From positions 2,728,001 to 2,792,000 of the forward strand of contig NC_013037.1 of assembly GCF_000023125.1 (NCBI RefSeq): 64,000 nt of DNA, in the 5' to 3' direction. A program made the position numbers and the translations under genes. The notes under the pieces are model-generated. The model had not been told where the DNA came from. It saw only the letters and a program-made list of their open reading frames with translations, and searched no databases. Source of the DNA: Dyadobacter fermentans DSM 18053. GTDB taxonomy: Bacteria; Bacteroidota; Bacteroidia; Cytophagales; Spirosomataceae. Below are positions 45,727 to 54,308 of the stretch, piece after piece (the stretch's first letter is position 1; each line of letters begins with the position of its first letter).

Positions 45727-46515
45727 ATGATGAAAGTACTGATTATCGAAGATGAAGACCTGGCCGTGGCCAAACTCAAACGTTCGCTGCAAAGCACCGG
45801 ACGGGACATTGAAATAGTGGGTACCACCGACAGCGTGGAAGGTACCGTAGAATGGCTGAACACCCACCCCGCCCCTGACCTGATCCTGGCCGACATTGAG
45901 CTCGTAGATGGGCAGAGTTTCGAGATTTTCAACCGCGTGGAAGTGACCAGCACGGTCATTTTCACAACTTCCTATGACGAATATGCATTGAAAGCATTCA
46001 AAGTCAACAGCGTGGATTACCTGCTCAAACCGGTCCAGAAAGAGGAGCTGGAAGCGGCTTTGAACAAATTTGCCAACTGGATCGAAAAACCCCGACAAAC
46101 CGGGGCGCAGGCACAGCCGGTCGTAAACATTGAAAACCTGGCCGCACAGCTGCACCAGCGCATGAACACGCAGCAATACCGCAGGCGTTTCCTGGTTAAA
46201 AGCGTGCAGAAGCTGGTTTCGATCAATGTGGAAGACATTGCTTACTTCTATTCGGAAGACAAGCTGGTGCTCTTCAAAACGTATAACAACAAACGTTTCG
46301 TGGTGGATTACACGATGGACGAGCTGGAAAACATGCTTCCGCCGGAAGATTTCTACCGGATCAGCCGGTCGTTTTTCGTCTCCCCCGCCGCATTGGACCA
46401 GATCAGCGATTATTTCGGTCACCGCCTGGCCCTGAAACTCCGCCCCGAACACGAGAAAGAGGTGATCGTGAGCCGGGAAAAGGTGACGGATTTCAAACAT
46501 TGGCTGGGGAAGTGA
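45727..46515 (+). CDS. LytTR-type response regulator
   Basis: 262 residues. Receiver domain 1-120 with acidic pocket EDED and phosphoacceptor Asp56 (LILADIEL), conserved Thr/Ser and Lys (FTTSYDEYALKAF, DYLLKPVQ), then a LytTR DNA-binding domain (about 160-258: RRRFLVKSVQKLVSINVEDI, YTMDELENMLPPEDFYRISR). It is the partner of the two LytS-type kinases upstream. The start is one of two adjacent ATG codons. Its targets are unknown. Confidence 0.94.
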   Translation: MMKVLIIEDEDLAVAKLKRSLQSTGRDIEIVGTTDSVEGTVEWLNTHPAPDLILADIELVDGQSFEIFNRVEVTSTVIFTTSYDEYALKAFKVNSVDYLLKPVQKEELEAALNKFANWIEKPRQTGAQAQPVVNIENLAAQLHQRMNTQQYRRRFLVKSVQKLVSINVEDIAYFYSEDKLVLFKTYNNKRFVVDYTMDELENMLPPEDFYRISRSFFVSPAALDQISDYFGHRLALKLRPEHEKEVIVSREKVTDFKHWLGK

Positions 46516-46542
46516 CGAGGCCCCGCGCTCTTCACCCTCAAA

Positions 46543-46668
46543 TTATTCCAATTCATCTTCTTCCCATCCCACTTCGCGCCAAACGCCCTTGCCGGGGTGG
46601 CTGCTTTCAGGCAGTTTTACAGCACGGTGCCGCTCTGCGGCGGCCGTGGAGCATTTAACAGATATTAG
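46543..46668 (-). pseudogene. Possible 3' remnant of a gene on the minus strand
   Basis: In the 155-nt gap between the response regulator and the monooxygenase, the minus strand stays open for 41 codons without a usable start and ends KGVWREVGWEEDELE then TAA. The composition (Trp, Glu, Arg, Pro) looks like a genuine protein C-terminus, but I recognise no family. It could be the truncated tail of a gene cut off when the monooxygenase gene arrived, or chance. Confidence 0.2.
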
Positions 46669-46670
46669 TC

Positions 46671-47807
46671 ATGAAAATCACCATCACAGGAGCAGGGATC
46701 GCAGGCCTTACTGCGGCCATTGCCTTTTCGAAAGCAGGTTATGAAACGACGGTGTTCGAAGCCGCACCTACCCTCAGTCCCGTCGGGGCGGGCCTGGGGC
46801 TGGCGCCGAATGCGATCAATGCACTGGCGGTGCTCGACATTGCCGACGATATTATTCCAATCGGCCGCCGCCTGCCCCATTTCCGCATTCTCGACCGCTC
46901 GGGCCGGGTTATTTCCGAGAACGACAGCGACATTATCGGCCGGAAGTTCGGCCTCGATAATTTCACCATCCACCGCCGTCACCTGCACGATGCATTGCTC
47001 GGCGGAGTGGACGCGGCCTCGATCCACACCGGAAAGAAGGCCATAGACCTCGAAAACGACGGCAGCCAGGTACGCCTGCATTTCGCCGACGGCACCAGCT
47101 ACAAAACCGATTACCTGATCGTGGCCGACGGAATCAACTCGAAGCTGCGGCAAAAAGTGGCCCCGCACGCACAGAAGCGTTATGCGGGCTACACCTGCTG
47201 GCGAGGCGTGATAGACCATGCCGGTGCGCTCGCCGATGGCGCCTCCGAAACATGGGATACCACCGGGCGTTTCGGCATTGTACCGCTGCCCGATGAGCAG
47301 CTCTACTGGTTTGCATGCGTGGCCGCCGAAGCGGGCGACGCCCGGTACCGGACGTTCCTGCCGGAAAACCTGGCGCAGCGTTTCGCCCATTTTCATGATC
47401 CCGTCCCCGAAATCCTTTCCAGAGCACAAGGCCGCCCGCTGTTCCATCACGACATTTACGACCTCGCCCCGCTGGACCATTACGCTTATGGCAACATACT
47501 CCTGATCGGCGACGCGGCCCATTGCGCAACGCCCAACATGGGCCAGGGTGCATGCCAGGCCATCGAGGACGCCGCCATACTGTACACCGAGCTGCGCAAG
47601 GACATTTCACTGGAAGAAGCGTTCATTGCATTCGAAAACCGGCGGCTGGAACGCACGCAATATATCATTAGTCAGTCGAGAAAAATAGGGAGCCTGGCGC
47701 AAATCGGGAACCCATTGCTGGCGGGGCTCCGCAATGCCGCCCTCCGCCTCGCCCCGGCATCACTCCGCGAGAAGCAGTTTGAAAAACTATATAATGTTAC
47801 CTTCTGA
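46671..47807 (+). CDS. FAD-dependent class A monooxygenase
   Basis: 378 residues. FAD-binding GAGIAG at 7-12 in a Rossmann fold, the mid-domain phrase VADGINSKLRQKV (DG motif), YAGYTCWRGVIDH, and the GD motif LLIGDAAHCATPNMGQGACQ with Asp281. The layout matches urate/hydroxybenzoate hydroxylase-like enzymes more than TetX. It should hydroxylate an aromatic or heterocyclic substrate with NAD(P)H and O2 in the cytoplasm. Convergent with the adenylyltransferase gene, 9 nt apart. Confidence 0.9.
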   Translation: MKITITGAGIAGLTAAIAFSKAGYETTVFEAAPTLSPVGAGLGLAPNAINALAVLDIADDIIPIGRRLPHFRILDRSGRVISENDSDIIGRKFGLDNFTIHRRHLHDALLGGVDAASIHTGKKAIDLENDGSQVRLHFADGTSYKTDYLIVADGINSKLRQKVAPHAQKRYAGYTCWRGVIDHAGALADGASETWDTTGRFGIVPLPDEQLYWFACVAAEAGDARYRTFLPENLAQRFAHFHDPVPEILSRAQGRPLFHHDIYDLAPLDHYAYGNILLIGDAAHCATPNMGQGACQAIEDAAILYTELRKDISLEEAFIAFENRRLERTQYIISQSRKIGSLAQIGNPLLAGLRNAALRLAPASLREKQFEKLYNVTF

Positions 47808-47816
47808 GTCCGCGCT

Positions 47817-48719
47817 TCAATCGTAAATCCTTTGCGCATTGGCAGGAAGTGTTTTTACATGGTTTAAATGCGCCGCCACATGCTGATCCCAGTGTTCCGG
47901 GTAGTCGTAACCCAGCTCAGCGGCAATGGATTTTGCCAGGTATCGGAACAAATCCATGCTGGCAAAGGTAGCTTCCCACAGGTCGGGTAAGTTGGCCGTG
48001 GCATAGGTTGCGAGCAGTTTTTGGTGTAAATCGGGCGCCAGGTAGCGGTGGTAGAACTTTCCCCATTTACCGGTATCCACCTTGAAATCGTGGCGGCAGG
48101 CGATGTACCAATCCAGCATCTGAAGCAGTGCGGCACGGGTGACCTGGTTTGACAATTCCTGGACATATACCACCTCGCCGCGCCAGAGGGCCTTACCCAG
48201 GCTGGCGGTTGTGAACCAGTATTCGTTGCAGCAATCGGTAAACGACCGCTCAGAGGGTTTCTGAATCCAGTAGCTGGCATCGCTGGCCTGGGGCAAGGGG
48301 CTTGCGTTGAAAATACCGTTTTTGTCCAGCAGCACCTTGCAGAGGCTATCGGAAGTGAACTGATCCAGCTTTTGCAGCGGAATCATCACGAGGTCGATCC
48401 GGTTCCCGTCCGTGAACAGCATGAGGTATGAAAATGTGCCGTCGAGCTCGGAATCGGCCGGGTACAGCTCCATATCTTCCGGCATCTGCATGATCATCCT
48501 TTCTCCAAACACATCCACCCAGCTGTGGTCCTGCAAGAAGGGCGCGAGATCTTCGATCACGTAAATAATGTCGAAATCCTGAAAAATATCGGGCGTCACA
48601 TTCGGATTGGACCTGGACCCATCCTGCAACACCGCCAGGATACGATGGTCTTTGCGGGCCACTTCCAATATCAGCTCCGTCATGTCGGAGGCGGTTCTGC
48701 TTGTCTTTCCTATTATCAT
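47817..48719 (-). CDS. Aminoglycoside 6-adenylyltransferase-like protein
   Basis: 300 residues matching the ANT(6)/AadK family in length and motif order. Nucleotidyltransferase signature G34-S35 (LQDGSRSNPNV) and the metal-binding Asp48 and Asp50 (IFQDFDIIYVI), then FTDGNRIDLVMIPL and QMLDWYIACRHDF. Chromosomal members are common in Bacteroidota. Adenylation of streptomycin-like drugs is predicted by family only; the native role may differ. ATG 48719 fits the family N-terminus. Confidence 0.88.
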   Translation of the reverse strand: MIIGKTSRTASDMTELILEVARKDHRILAVLQDGSRSNPNVTPDIFQDFDIIYVIEDLAPFLQDHSWVDVFGERMIMQMPEDMELYPADSELDGTFSYLMLFTDGNRIDLVMIPLQKLDQFTSDSLCKVLLDKNGIFNASPLPQASDASYWIQKPSERSFTDCCNEYWFTTASLGKALWRGEVVYVQELSNQVTRAALLQMLDWYIACRHDFKVDTGKWGKFYHRYLAPDLHQKLLATYATANLPDLWEATFASMDLFRYLAKSIAAELGYDYPEHWDQHVAAHLNHVKTLPANAQRIYD

Positions 48720-48890
48720 AAGTACTTACCTGCTTCTCAATTTGTGGTTATGATCTTTTGCGTCGTTGCTGAAATCAGGCAGCTGTAAATACTCTGCGCA
48801 CTGAAAATCAGAATATTATGCCCGGATCGCAACGTTGTCCGGGCCAGGCTTGTCCTAACCATATAGACATTCAAAGTTTTTTTGTCTTTT

Positions 48891-48905
48891 CCAGCGATTC
48901 GCTGG
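48891..48905. promoter_or_regulatory. Palindrome upstream of the secreted carbohydrate-binding protein
   Basis: A perfect 15-bp palindrome CCAGCGATTCGCTGG, preceded by a T-rich stretch and lying 34 nt before the ATG at 48940. It could be an operator or a small hairpin in the leader. The remaining 48720-48939 spacer shows nothing else. Confidence 0.3.
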
Positions 48906-48939
48906 ATTGTCTCATTGTTCCACATTTCTCCAACTTGCT

Positions 48940-51081
48940 ATGAAAACGTTTACATTCGCAATTTGCCTTTTGTTTTCAGCGCTTGTTTCCTATGCTACCG
49001 CTCCCAAAGGCGGTTATACCGGTGAAATTTTCAGAACTTCCACAGCTGACGCAGCGGCATTTACGCAATGCGTCGAGGCCGAAAACTCCGGGGGCACGGG
49101 CCCGGTTAGTGATGATCCCAATGCTTCAAACGGCAAGACCCGCGGGGAGCGCAATGACCAGGACTACTATGTTGATTACGAAACCCACGATGCCCCGGCC
49201 GGAAAGTACCAGCTCACGATCCGCTACTATGCCGAATCCAATGCCACTGTGCATGTTGCCGTGAATGACGGTTCCATGTTTGCCGTTAACCTTGCGGCCA
49301 CGCATTCGTGGAACATCGTGTGGGCGGAACATACTTTCGAAGTTACGCTCCATGAAGGGCATAACAAAATCCGCATTCAGGAGCAATACGGGTACAATGT
49401 CCGGCAGGATAAAATCTGCCTGGCGCAAGTGGACGGGCCCATGCCGTGCGACTATTCGATCGGCACGGTGATCAGCAACAATAACCCTTCGTGCGGGCAG
49501 GGTGTAGGCGTGAGCGCGAATTGCCAGGGACCTGATTGTGTGGATCTTAATTACAAGTGGAGCGGGCCCGGCGTCGACATTTCGGGCAATTATGCCAATT
49601 ATATCGCCTTCAACGCACCTTCTGCCAATGGTACGTATATCTACACCCTGACCACCTCCAAGCCGGGATGCCCGGAAACTACCCGCGAAGTTGAGCTCAC
49701 CGTAAGTGGATGTGACAGCGCGCCGTTCAGCGCCTGCGTGGAAGCCGAGGATTCCGAAGGCAACGGGCCGGTTACAGAAGACCCTAACGCCTCGAATGGC
49801 CAAACAAGAGGTGCCCATGATAATTGGGACCATTATGTAGAATATGCCGTGAACGGCGTGCCGTCGGCTGGCCCCTATGAACTGACGCTCCGCTACTACG
49901 CGGCGGGTGACGGGGCAGTGGATGTGATCGTGAACGGCGGCGAACTGGTGCCGGTGGTGGGCTTGCCGTCCACCCATTCGTGGAATATTGCCTGGGCAGA
50001 GCGGACCGTCACCGTGCACCTGGCAGCAGGCAACAACAAGATCCGGCTCGTAGGGCTGCCGGGTTACAGCCCGGTCCGTCAGGACAAAATTTGTGTCGTT
50101 ACCAGCAACTGGACCGGCACGCCTCCTGCCTGCAATTACACCATCGCGGCCAATGCCGTCAGGATATCACAGTCATGCCACGACGGCGTCGCCATTGTGG
50201 CGCGGTGCCTGGGTGAGGACTGCGAGTCGGTGAGTTACCGGTGGAGCGGCCATGGTATCGATTCGGAAGAAGCGATTGTGCGTCTGCCGCCTTCTGAAAC
50301 GAACGGGTTGTTTTCGTACACGGTTACGGCTACCAAGAATTTGTGCGTGCCGAAAACCGCGACCGTCGAGTTCACCACTTCCTGCGACATAGGCGCACCA
50401 TTCGGCGCGTGCGTGGAAGCGGAAATTTCACTTAGCAACGGCCCCATTTCCGACGACCCCAATGCATCCAACGGCCAGACCCGCGGAGCGGAAGACAACT
50501 ACAACTACTACGTCGACTATGCCATCAACAACGTCCCGGCAATGGGCACCTATCCTGTCAAGCTGCGGTACTATGCGCCTCAGGATGCGCAGGTCACCGT
50601 CATTCTCAATGAAGTAATGCTCATTCCGGCACTTCACCTGCCTGCTACTCACAGCTGGAACATCGTTTGGAGGGAAGAAACGTTTTATGTGCCATTGCAT
50701 CAGGGAAATAGTATTATTCGCATCCAGGGACTTCCGGGACCGGCCATCCGCCAGGATCGGTTGTGCGCATTGCCGGAAGAGCCAGGCGCCCGTATGGCAG
50801 CGCCCGAGCGCATTGAAACCAGTAACAATGCTCCTTTGCTGCGGGCATTCCCTAACCCTGCCCCGGGCGCATTCAAGGCAGCGTTCTATCTGGAACCCGG
50901 CCAGGCAGGGACTATCCGGGTCACGGACGTGCAGGGCAAAGTTTGGCATACGCAGCAACTCAAGGGCAAAGGCTCCCATGAAGAGCGCATTCCAGTAGGT
51001 AATGCCCCATCGGGTATTTACCTGCTGCAAGTGAAGAAAGCCAATTCCGTTGAAACCCAAAAAATCCTCATCAACCGCTAG
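48940..51081 (+). CDS. Secreted protein with three carbohydrate-binding-like modules and a T9SS sorting domain
   Basis: 713 residues. Signal peptide 1-19 (ending VSYA). Three CBM6/35-like modules start with CVEAE (nt 49069, 49734, 50410), each with the phrase DDPNASNG or EDPNASNG, an ATHSWNI or STHSWNI core and an ending RQDKIC or RQDRLC. Between them are two Ig/PKD-like modules bounded by cysteines (YKWSGPGVD; YRWSGHGID). The C-terminus (about 630-713: LLRAFPNPAPGAF, IRVTDVQGKVW, GIYLLQVKKA) is a type A type IX secretion sorting domain. No catalytic domain is present, so it should be a surface-bound sugar- or polysaccharide-binding protein. Convergent with the BNR protein of locus B across a shared terminator. 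Confidence 0.88.
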   Translation: MKTFTFAICLLFSALVSYATAPKGGYTGEIFRTSTADAAAFTQCVEAENSGGTGPVSDDPNASNGKTRGERNDQDYYVDYETHDAPAGKYQLTIRYYAESNATVHVAVNDGSMFAVNLAATHSWNIVWAEHTFEVTLHEGHNKIRIQEQYGYNVRQDKICLAQVDGPMPCDYSIGTVISNNNPSCGQGVGVSANCQGPDCVDLNYKWSGPGVDISGNYANYIAFNAPSANGTYIYTLTTSKPGCPETTREVELTVSGCDSAPFSACVEAEDSEGNGPVTEDPNASNGQTRGAHDNWDHYVEYAVNGVPSAGPYELTLRYYAAGDGAVDVIVNGGELVPVVGLPSTHSWNIAWAERTVTVHLAAGNNKIRLVGLPGYSPVRQDKICVVTSNWTGTPPACNYTIAANAVRISQSCHDGVAIVARCLGEDCESVSYRWSGHGIDSEEAIVRLPPSETNGLFSYTVTATKNLCVPKTATVEFTTSCDIGAPFGACVEAEISLSNGPISDDPNASNGQTRGAEDNYNYYVDYAINNVPAMGTYPVKLRYYAPQDAQVTVILNEVMLIPALHLPATHSWNIVWREETFYVPLHQGNSIIRIQGLPGPAIRQDRLCALPEEPGARMAAPERIETSNNAPLLRAFPNPAPGAFKAAFYLEPGQAGTIRVTDVQGKVWHTQQLKGKGSHEERIPVGNAPSGIYLLQVKKANSVETQKILINR
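49069..50778 (+). repeat. Three tandem carbohydrate-binding-like modules
   Basis: Module 1 spans 49069-49428, module 2 49734-50103 and module 3 50410-50778, with a period of about 670 nt that includes an Ig/PKD-like unit after modules 1 and 2. Each module begins with CVEAE and ends with the RQD[KR][IL]C phrase, showing internal duplication within one gene. Confidence 0.8.
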
Positions 51082-51108
51082 GCTTACCGCGGTTGCCTGC
51101 CCGGCATT

Positions 51109-51149
51109 CACTGTATTTCGCCGCCGTTCCGGACTGGCGAAATACAGTG
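51109..51149. terminator. Bidirectional terminator between convergent genes
   Basis: A perfect 14-bp inverted repeat (51109-51122 with 51136-51149) with a 13-nt loop lies between the convergent stops at 51081 and 51166, so it can serve both transcripts. T-runs are short on both sides. Confidence 0.7.
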
Positions 51150-51165
51150 GGCGGGATGGAAAATC

Positions 51166-52566
51166 TTATTTCATTTTTGCAGGCTTAGCCGATTCAGCCG
51201 GCATGTCATAGGGCAATTGCCAAACATTCCCCTTGCTGTCGCCGAAATACAGCAGCGATTCGCTCAGCTTGTCGGGGTTGCCGTCGGCCCAGAAGTAGTA
51301 GAAAGGGTCGCGGCCGTTTACCACCTTTCTGACATAATTGTGGTTTCGCGGGCTGTTTTTGGTGAGTTGTCTGGTTTTTTTCCAGGTTTTGCCTTTGTCG
51401 GTGCTCTTCCACATTTCTATTTCGCCGCCTCCTCCCCATTTTTGGGGGCTGTTCTCCGTCGGCGCCACTACCGTCCATTCATTCCCTTTGACGAACAGGC
51501 TTCCCGTGTCATAGTTGTGATCGGAAGTGGTGATTTTGTGGTCTTCCCACGTTTTGCCATTGTAATACAAAATCGACCAGTCCTTCAATCCATTGTGCGG
51601 TCCCGGCTGGTGGCCGGTGCCCGACACGTGGAGCGCGATCGGATTACCTTTTTCGTCAAAATTCACATCCTTGATATAGACATTTTGCTTTTTGCTGTAA
51701 TATTCCCTCAGCATAATGGGCGACGCCGGGTCGGTGACGGGAATCTGAACGGCGTTTCCTTCCACGTCTGTCCAGGTCTTTCCGAAGTCGGTGGTTTGTA
51801 AATAGTAAATGTTGGTGCGCTGGTCAACGTTGCCGTTGGGGTGCCAGTTAAAAAAAAACACGACCTTCTCCCCGTGCTGCCCGCTGATCTGGTAATGCCC
51901 GCTGTTTTTGTCTTCGGGCCGTTTCATGCCAGCGAGCTTCACATCGTCCGTCCAGGTCACCCCGTCCCTGCTGGTTTCGAAATACAACTCCCGGACACCG
52001 GTATATTTCGTAAAAAGGTGCAGGAAGCCTTTTCCGCTGATGTATTTCGGTTGCGGATAGGTCATTTCTTCTTCCCGGATCACCTCAAACCCATCCGTGC
52101 TGTATGGAAGTTTGCTGCGGTATTTGAACCCGGGCCTGACTTTCCCCCTGCCGCTTACAAATACCCAAAGGTAGCCGTCATCGTCCATCGCAAGGCTTGG
52201 ATTATCGTGGGGGTCGTCTACGCCCTTTTTGTCATAAACCACCACTGGCTTGCTCACCGTGCCGGTCTTGTGATCGAAAGAACCGATCATGCACAGCAGG
52301 TATCGCTGGTCCGGGCCGGTGGTGCCGCCGTAAACGAAAAAGGTTTTGTTCACCTTTGGCGCGTAGATCGAAAGCGGTATATGCTTGGCGGTGTATGTGC
52401 CGAGCCCGCCGGAGTATTTATCCCCATATTCGGAGCGCTGCCCGAGGGTAAACCAGATTCCCTTGTAACCATCTACTTTGCGGACTTCGGTTTGCTGCGC
52501 TACCGGCTGGGCGCAGGCCGTAATCGCGCCGGCAATGCACAGCAATGCATATATCAGTGTTCTCAT
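51166..52566 (-). CDS. BNR-4 beta-propeller protein (putative glycan enzyme), locus B
   Basis: 466 residues, signal peptide 1-20. Sialidase/BNR-like blade repeats (PHDNPSLAMDDDGYLWVFVS, TDGFEVIREEEMTYPQPKY, TSRDGVTWTD, STDKGKTWKKT) over the whole length and the N-terminal GYKGIWFTLGQ point to the BNR_4 seven-bladed propeller family. Relatives I recall include uronic-acid-polysaccharide lyases and glycoside hydrolases, so a polysaccharide-active enzyme is possible but not shown. It follows SusD by 48 nt and is the last gene of locus B. ATG 52566. Confidence 0.82.
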   Translation of the reverse strand: MRTLIYALLCIAGAITACAQPVAQQTEVRKVDGYKGIWFTLGQRSEYGDKYSGGLGTYTAKHIPLSIYAPKVNKTFFVYGGTTGPDQRYLLCMIGSFDHKTGTVSKPVVVYDKKGVDDPHDNPSLAMDDDGYLWVFVSGRGKVRPGFKYRSKLPYSTDGFEVIREEEMTYPQPKYISGKGFLHLFTKYTGVRELYFETSRDGVTWTDDVKLAGMKRPEDKNSGHYQISGQHGEKVVFFFNWHPNGNVDQRTNIYYLQTTDFGKTWTDVEGNAVQIPVTDPASPIMLREYYSKKQNVYIKDVNFDEKGNPIALHVSGTGHQPGPHNGLKDWSILYYNGKTWEDHKITTSDHNYDTGSLFVKGNEWTVVAPTENSPQKWGGGGEIEMWKSTDKGKTWKKTRQLTKNSPRNHNYVRKVVNGRDPFYYFWADGNPDKLSESLLYFGDSKGNVWQLPYDMPAESAKPAKMK

Positions 52567-52614
52567 TATGTAATTGTCAATATTTTGGATCATAAAATAA
52601 AAGTGGGCTAAAAC

Positions 52615-54297
52615 CTATTGGTAACCTTCGTTCTGGCCGAGGCCCGGAGTGGCGTCCAGCGCTGTTTGCGGTACGGGGAACAGGGCATGATGCGGCCGGA
52701 TGGATTTTTTGGTAAGGTGAAAAAACGCGGGCTCGTCCATGCTGTATTGCTTCGTGCGTTCGTACCAAAGGCCCAGGCGGTTCAATGTAATCCTCCGGGG
52801 TTCTTCGATGATCAACTCCCTGGCGCGTTCGTCGAGGATGTAGGCGATGTTTATCTGCGCGGGTGTGACAGGCTTAGCCTTTGCCCTCGAACGCAGCTGG
52901 TTAATGTCGAGTGCTGCCGCTGCCAGATCGCCCTTCATCCAATGTGCTTCCGCCCGGATCAGGTACGCCTCGGCCAGCCTGTACACGATAAATTTGTAGT
53001 CGGGCGTGGAGCTGCTGTTGATGCTTTCGATCACGCCCTCCCCTTTCCGCACCATCGGGTAAATGAATTGGATGGTATCGATCAGGCCCGGGGCTTTGAA
53101 ATCGACTTTTTGGCCGTAAAGCGGGTTGGATTTGTTGTTGTAATACCAGTCGCGCTTGATGTTCCAGGGTGAGTTTCGCATATCATTTCTGTTGTCGCCC
53201 GCCCAGATGTCATAATTGAAATAATTGGTTGTGCGCACGTAGCCTACCGGCCTGCCGCCGAGCGAATCGGCCAGGGTCATTCCCTGCTTGCCATTGGGCG
53301 CGATGAGGTTTCCGTAATACGGCCCCCAGGTTCTCGATAAGCTGGCGCCTGCCGCTCCGCCGGGCACCCGGTTGGCGGTTTGGATCACCCAGATGCTCTC
53401 CATATTCCCTCCGCTCCGGTTAGCATTGTTTTCCCAGAAAAGGTCGGAAAACACGTCGCCGCCGCCTGCCGGGAAGTGGCCGTCATGGGTCGGGTCGCTC
53501 CCGAACCGTTCGGTCATGAGCTTGTAATGCCCCGAGTCAATAATGCGCGTGGTGGCGGCAATGGCTTCATCGGGCATTTTCAGTTGGAGATAGAGCGTGG
53601 ATAGCAGCATATCTGCCGCCGCGCTGGTCAACTGGCCCTCCGCGGCTTGCGCGGGGTTGGATGGCAAATGCTGGGAAGCGAATTCCAGGTCCTGCCGGAC
53701 CAGTGCCAGGATATCCTCTTTCGAGGATCTTGTGAAATCGAATTGGGGTGTGAGGATCTCGTCCGTAATGAGCGGGACGTCGCCGTACAAATTGGCGATC
53801 GTGTAGTAGGCATACGCCCGAAAAAACCTCACCTGGGCGATAATTTTGTTCTTTTCAGCCTCATCTTTCCAGGGGACTCCGGGGACTTCGGCTCTGGCGA
53901 TGATGGTGTTGGCACGCGGAATGAGCGTTTGATATGCTTTGTCCCAAAAATACCTCGCCGCCTCATGGGTTGCATTGAACAGCGAAAAGTCGACCATCAG
54001 GTACGGACGGTGCTTCTGGCCCACACTCGCCACATCCGTCCCTATTCTCAGGTATTCGCGGTAAGGATAGCCGCCGTTGTCGGACCCATTGTCGTTAAAA
54101 ATGAAGTTGCGCGCGTCGGAATACAGGGTGTTCACGGCAAGCTGGAATGTCTTGGCATCGGTAAACGCGTTTTCCGTACTAAAAAAATCCTTGGGCGTTT
54201 CTTTCAGGATGTCGGGATTGCAGCCGCTGCCTATCCAGGAAAGGAACAGGACCAGGGTTACTTTTTTCAAAGTATTGCGATAGATTATTTTCATCAT
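52615..54297 (-). CDS. SusD/RagB-family lipoprotein (locus B)
   Basis: 560 residues. Lipoprotein signal peptide ending at Cys26 (SWIGSGC). SusD phrases: AQVRFFRAYAYYTIANLYGD, FIVYRLAEAYLIRAEAHWMK, DERARELIIEEPRRITLNRL, and the ending GLGQNEGYQ. It lies 11 nt after the SusC gene. It should bind the ligand of locus B on the cell surface. Confidence 0.94.
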   Translation of the reverse strand: MMKIIYRNTLKKVTLVLFLSWIGSGCNPDILKETPKDFFSTENAFTDAKTFQLAVNTLYSDARNFIFNDNGSDNGGYPYREYLRIGTDVASVGQKHRPYLMVDFSLFNATHEAARYFWDKAYQTLIPRANTIIARAEVPGVPWKDEAEKNKIIAQVRFFRAYAYYTIANLYGDVPLITDEILTPQFDFTRSSKEDILALVRQDLEFASQHLPSNPAQAAEGQLTSAAADMLLSTLYLQLKMPDEAIAATTRIIDSGHYKLMTERFGSDPTHDGHFPAGGGDVFSDLFWENNANRSGGNMESIWVIQTANRVPGGAAGASLSRTWGPYYGNLIAPNGKQGMTLADSLGGRPVGYVRTTNYFNYDIWAGDNRNDMRNSPWNIKRDWYYNNKSNPLYGQKVDFKAPGLIDTIQFIYPMVRKGEGVIESINSSSTPDYKFIVYRLAEAYLIRAEAHWMKGDLAAAALDINQLRSRAKAKPVTPAQINIAYILDERARELIIEEPRRITLNRLGLWYERTKQYSMDEPAFFHLTKKSIRPHHALFPVPQTALDATPGLGQNEGYQ

Positions 54298-54308
54298 GAT
54301 CTCAGTAT

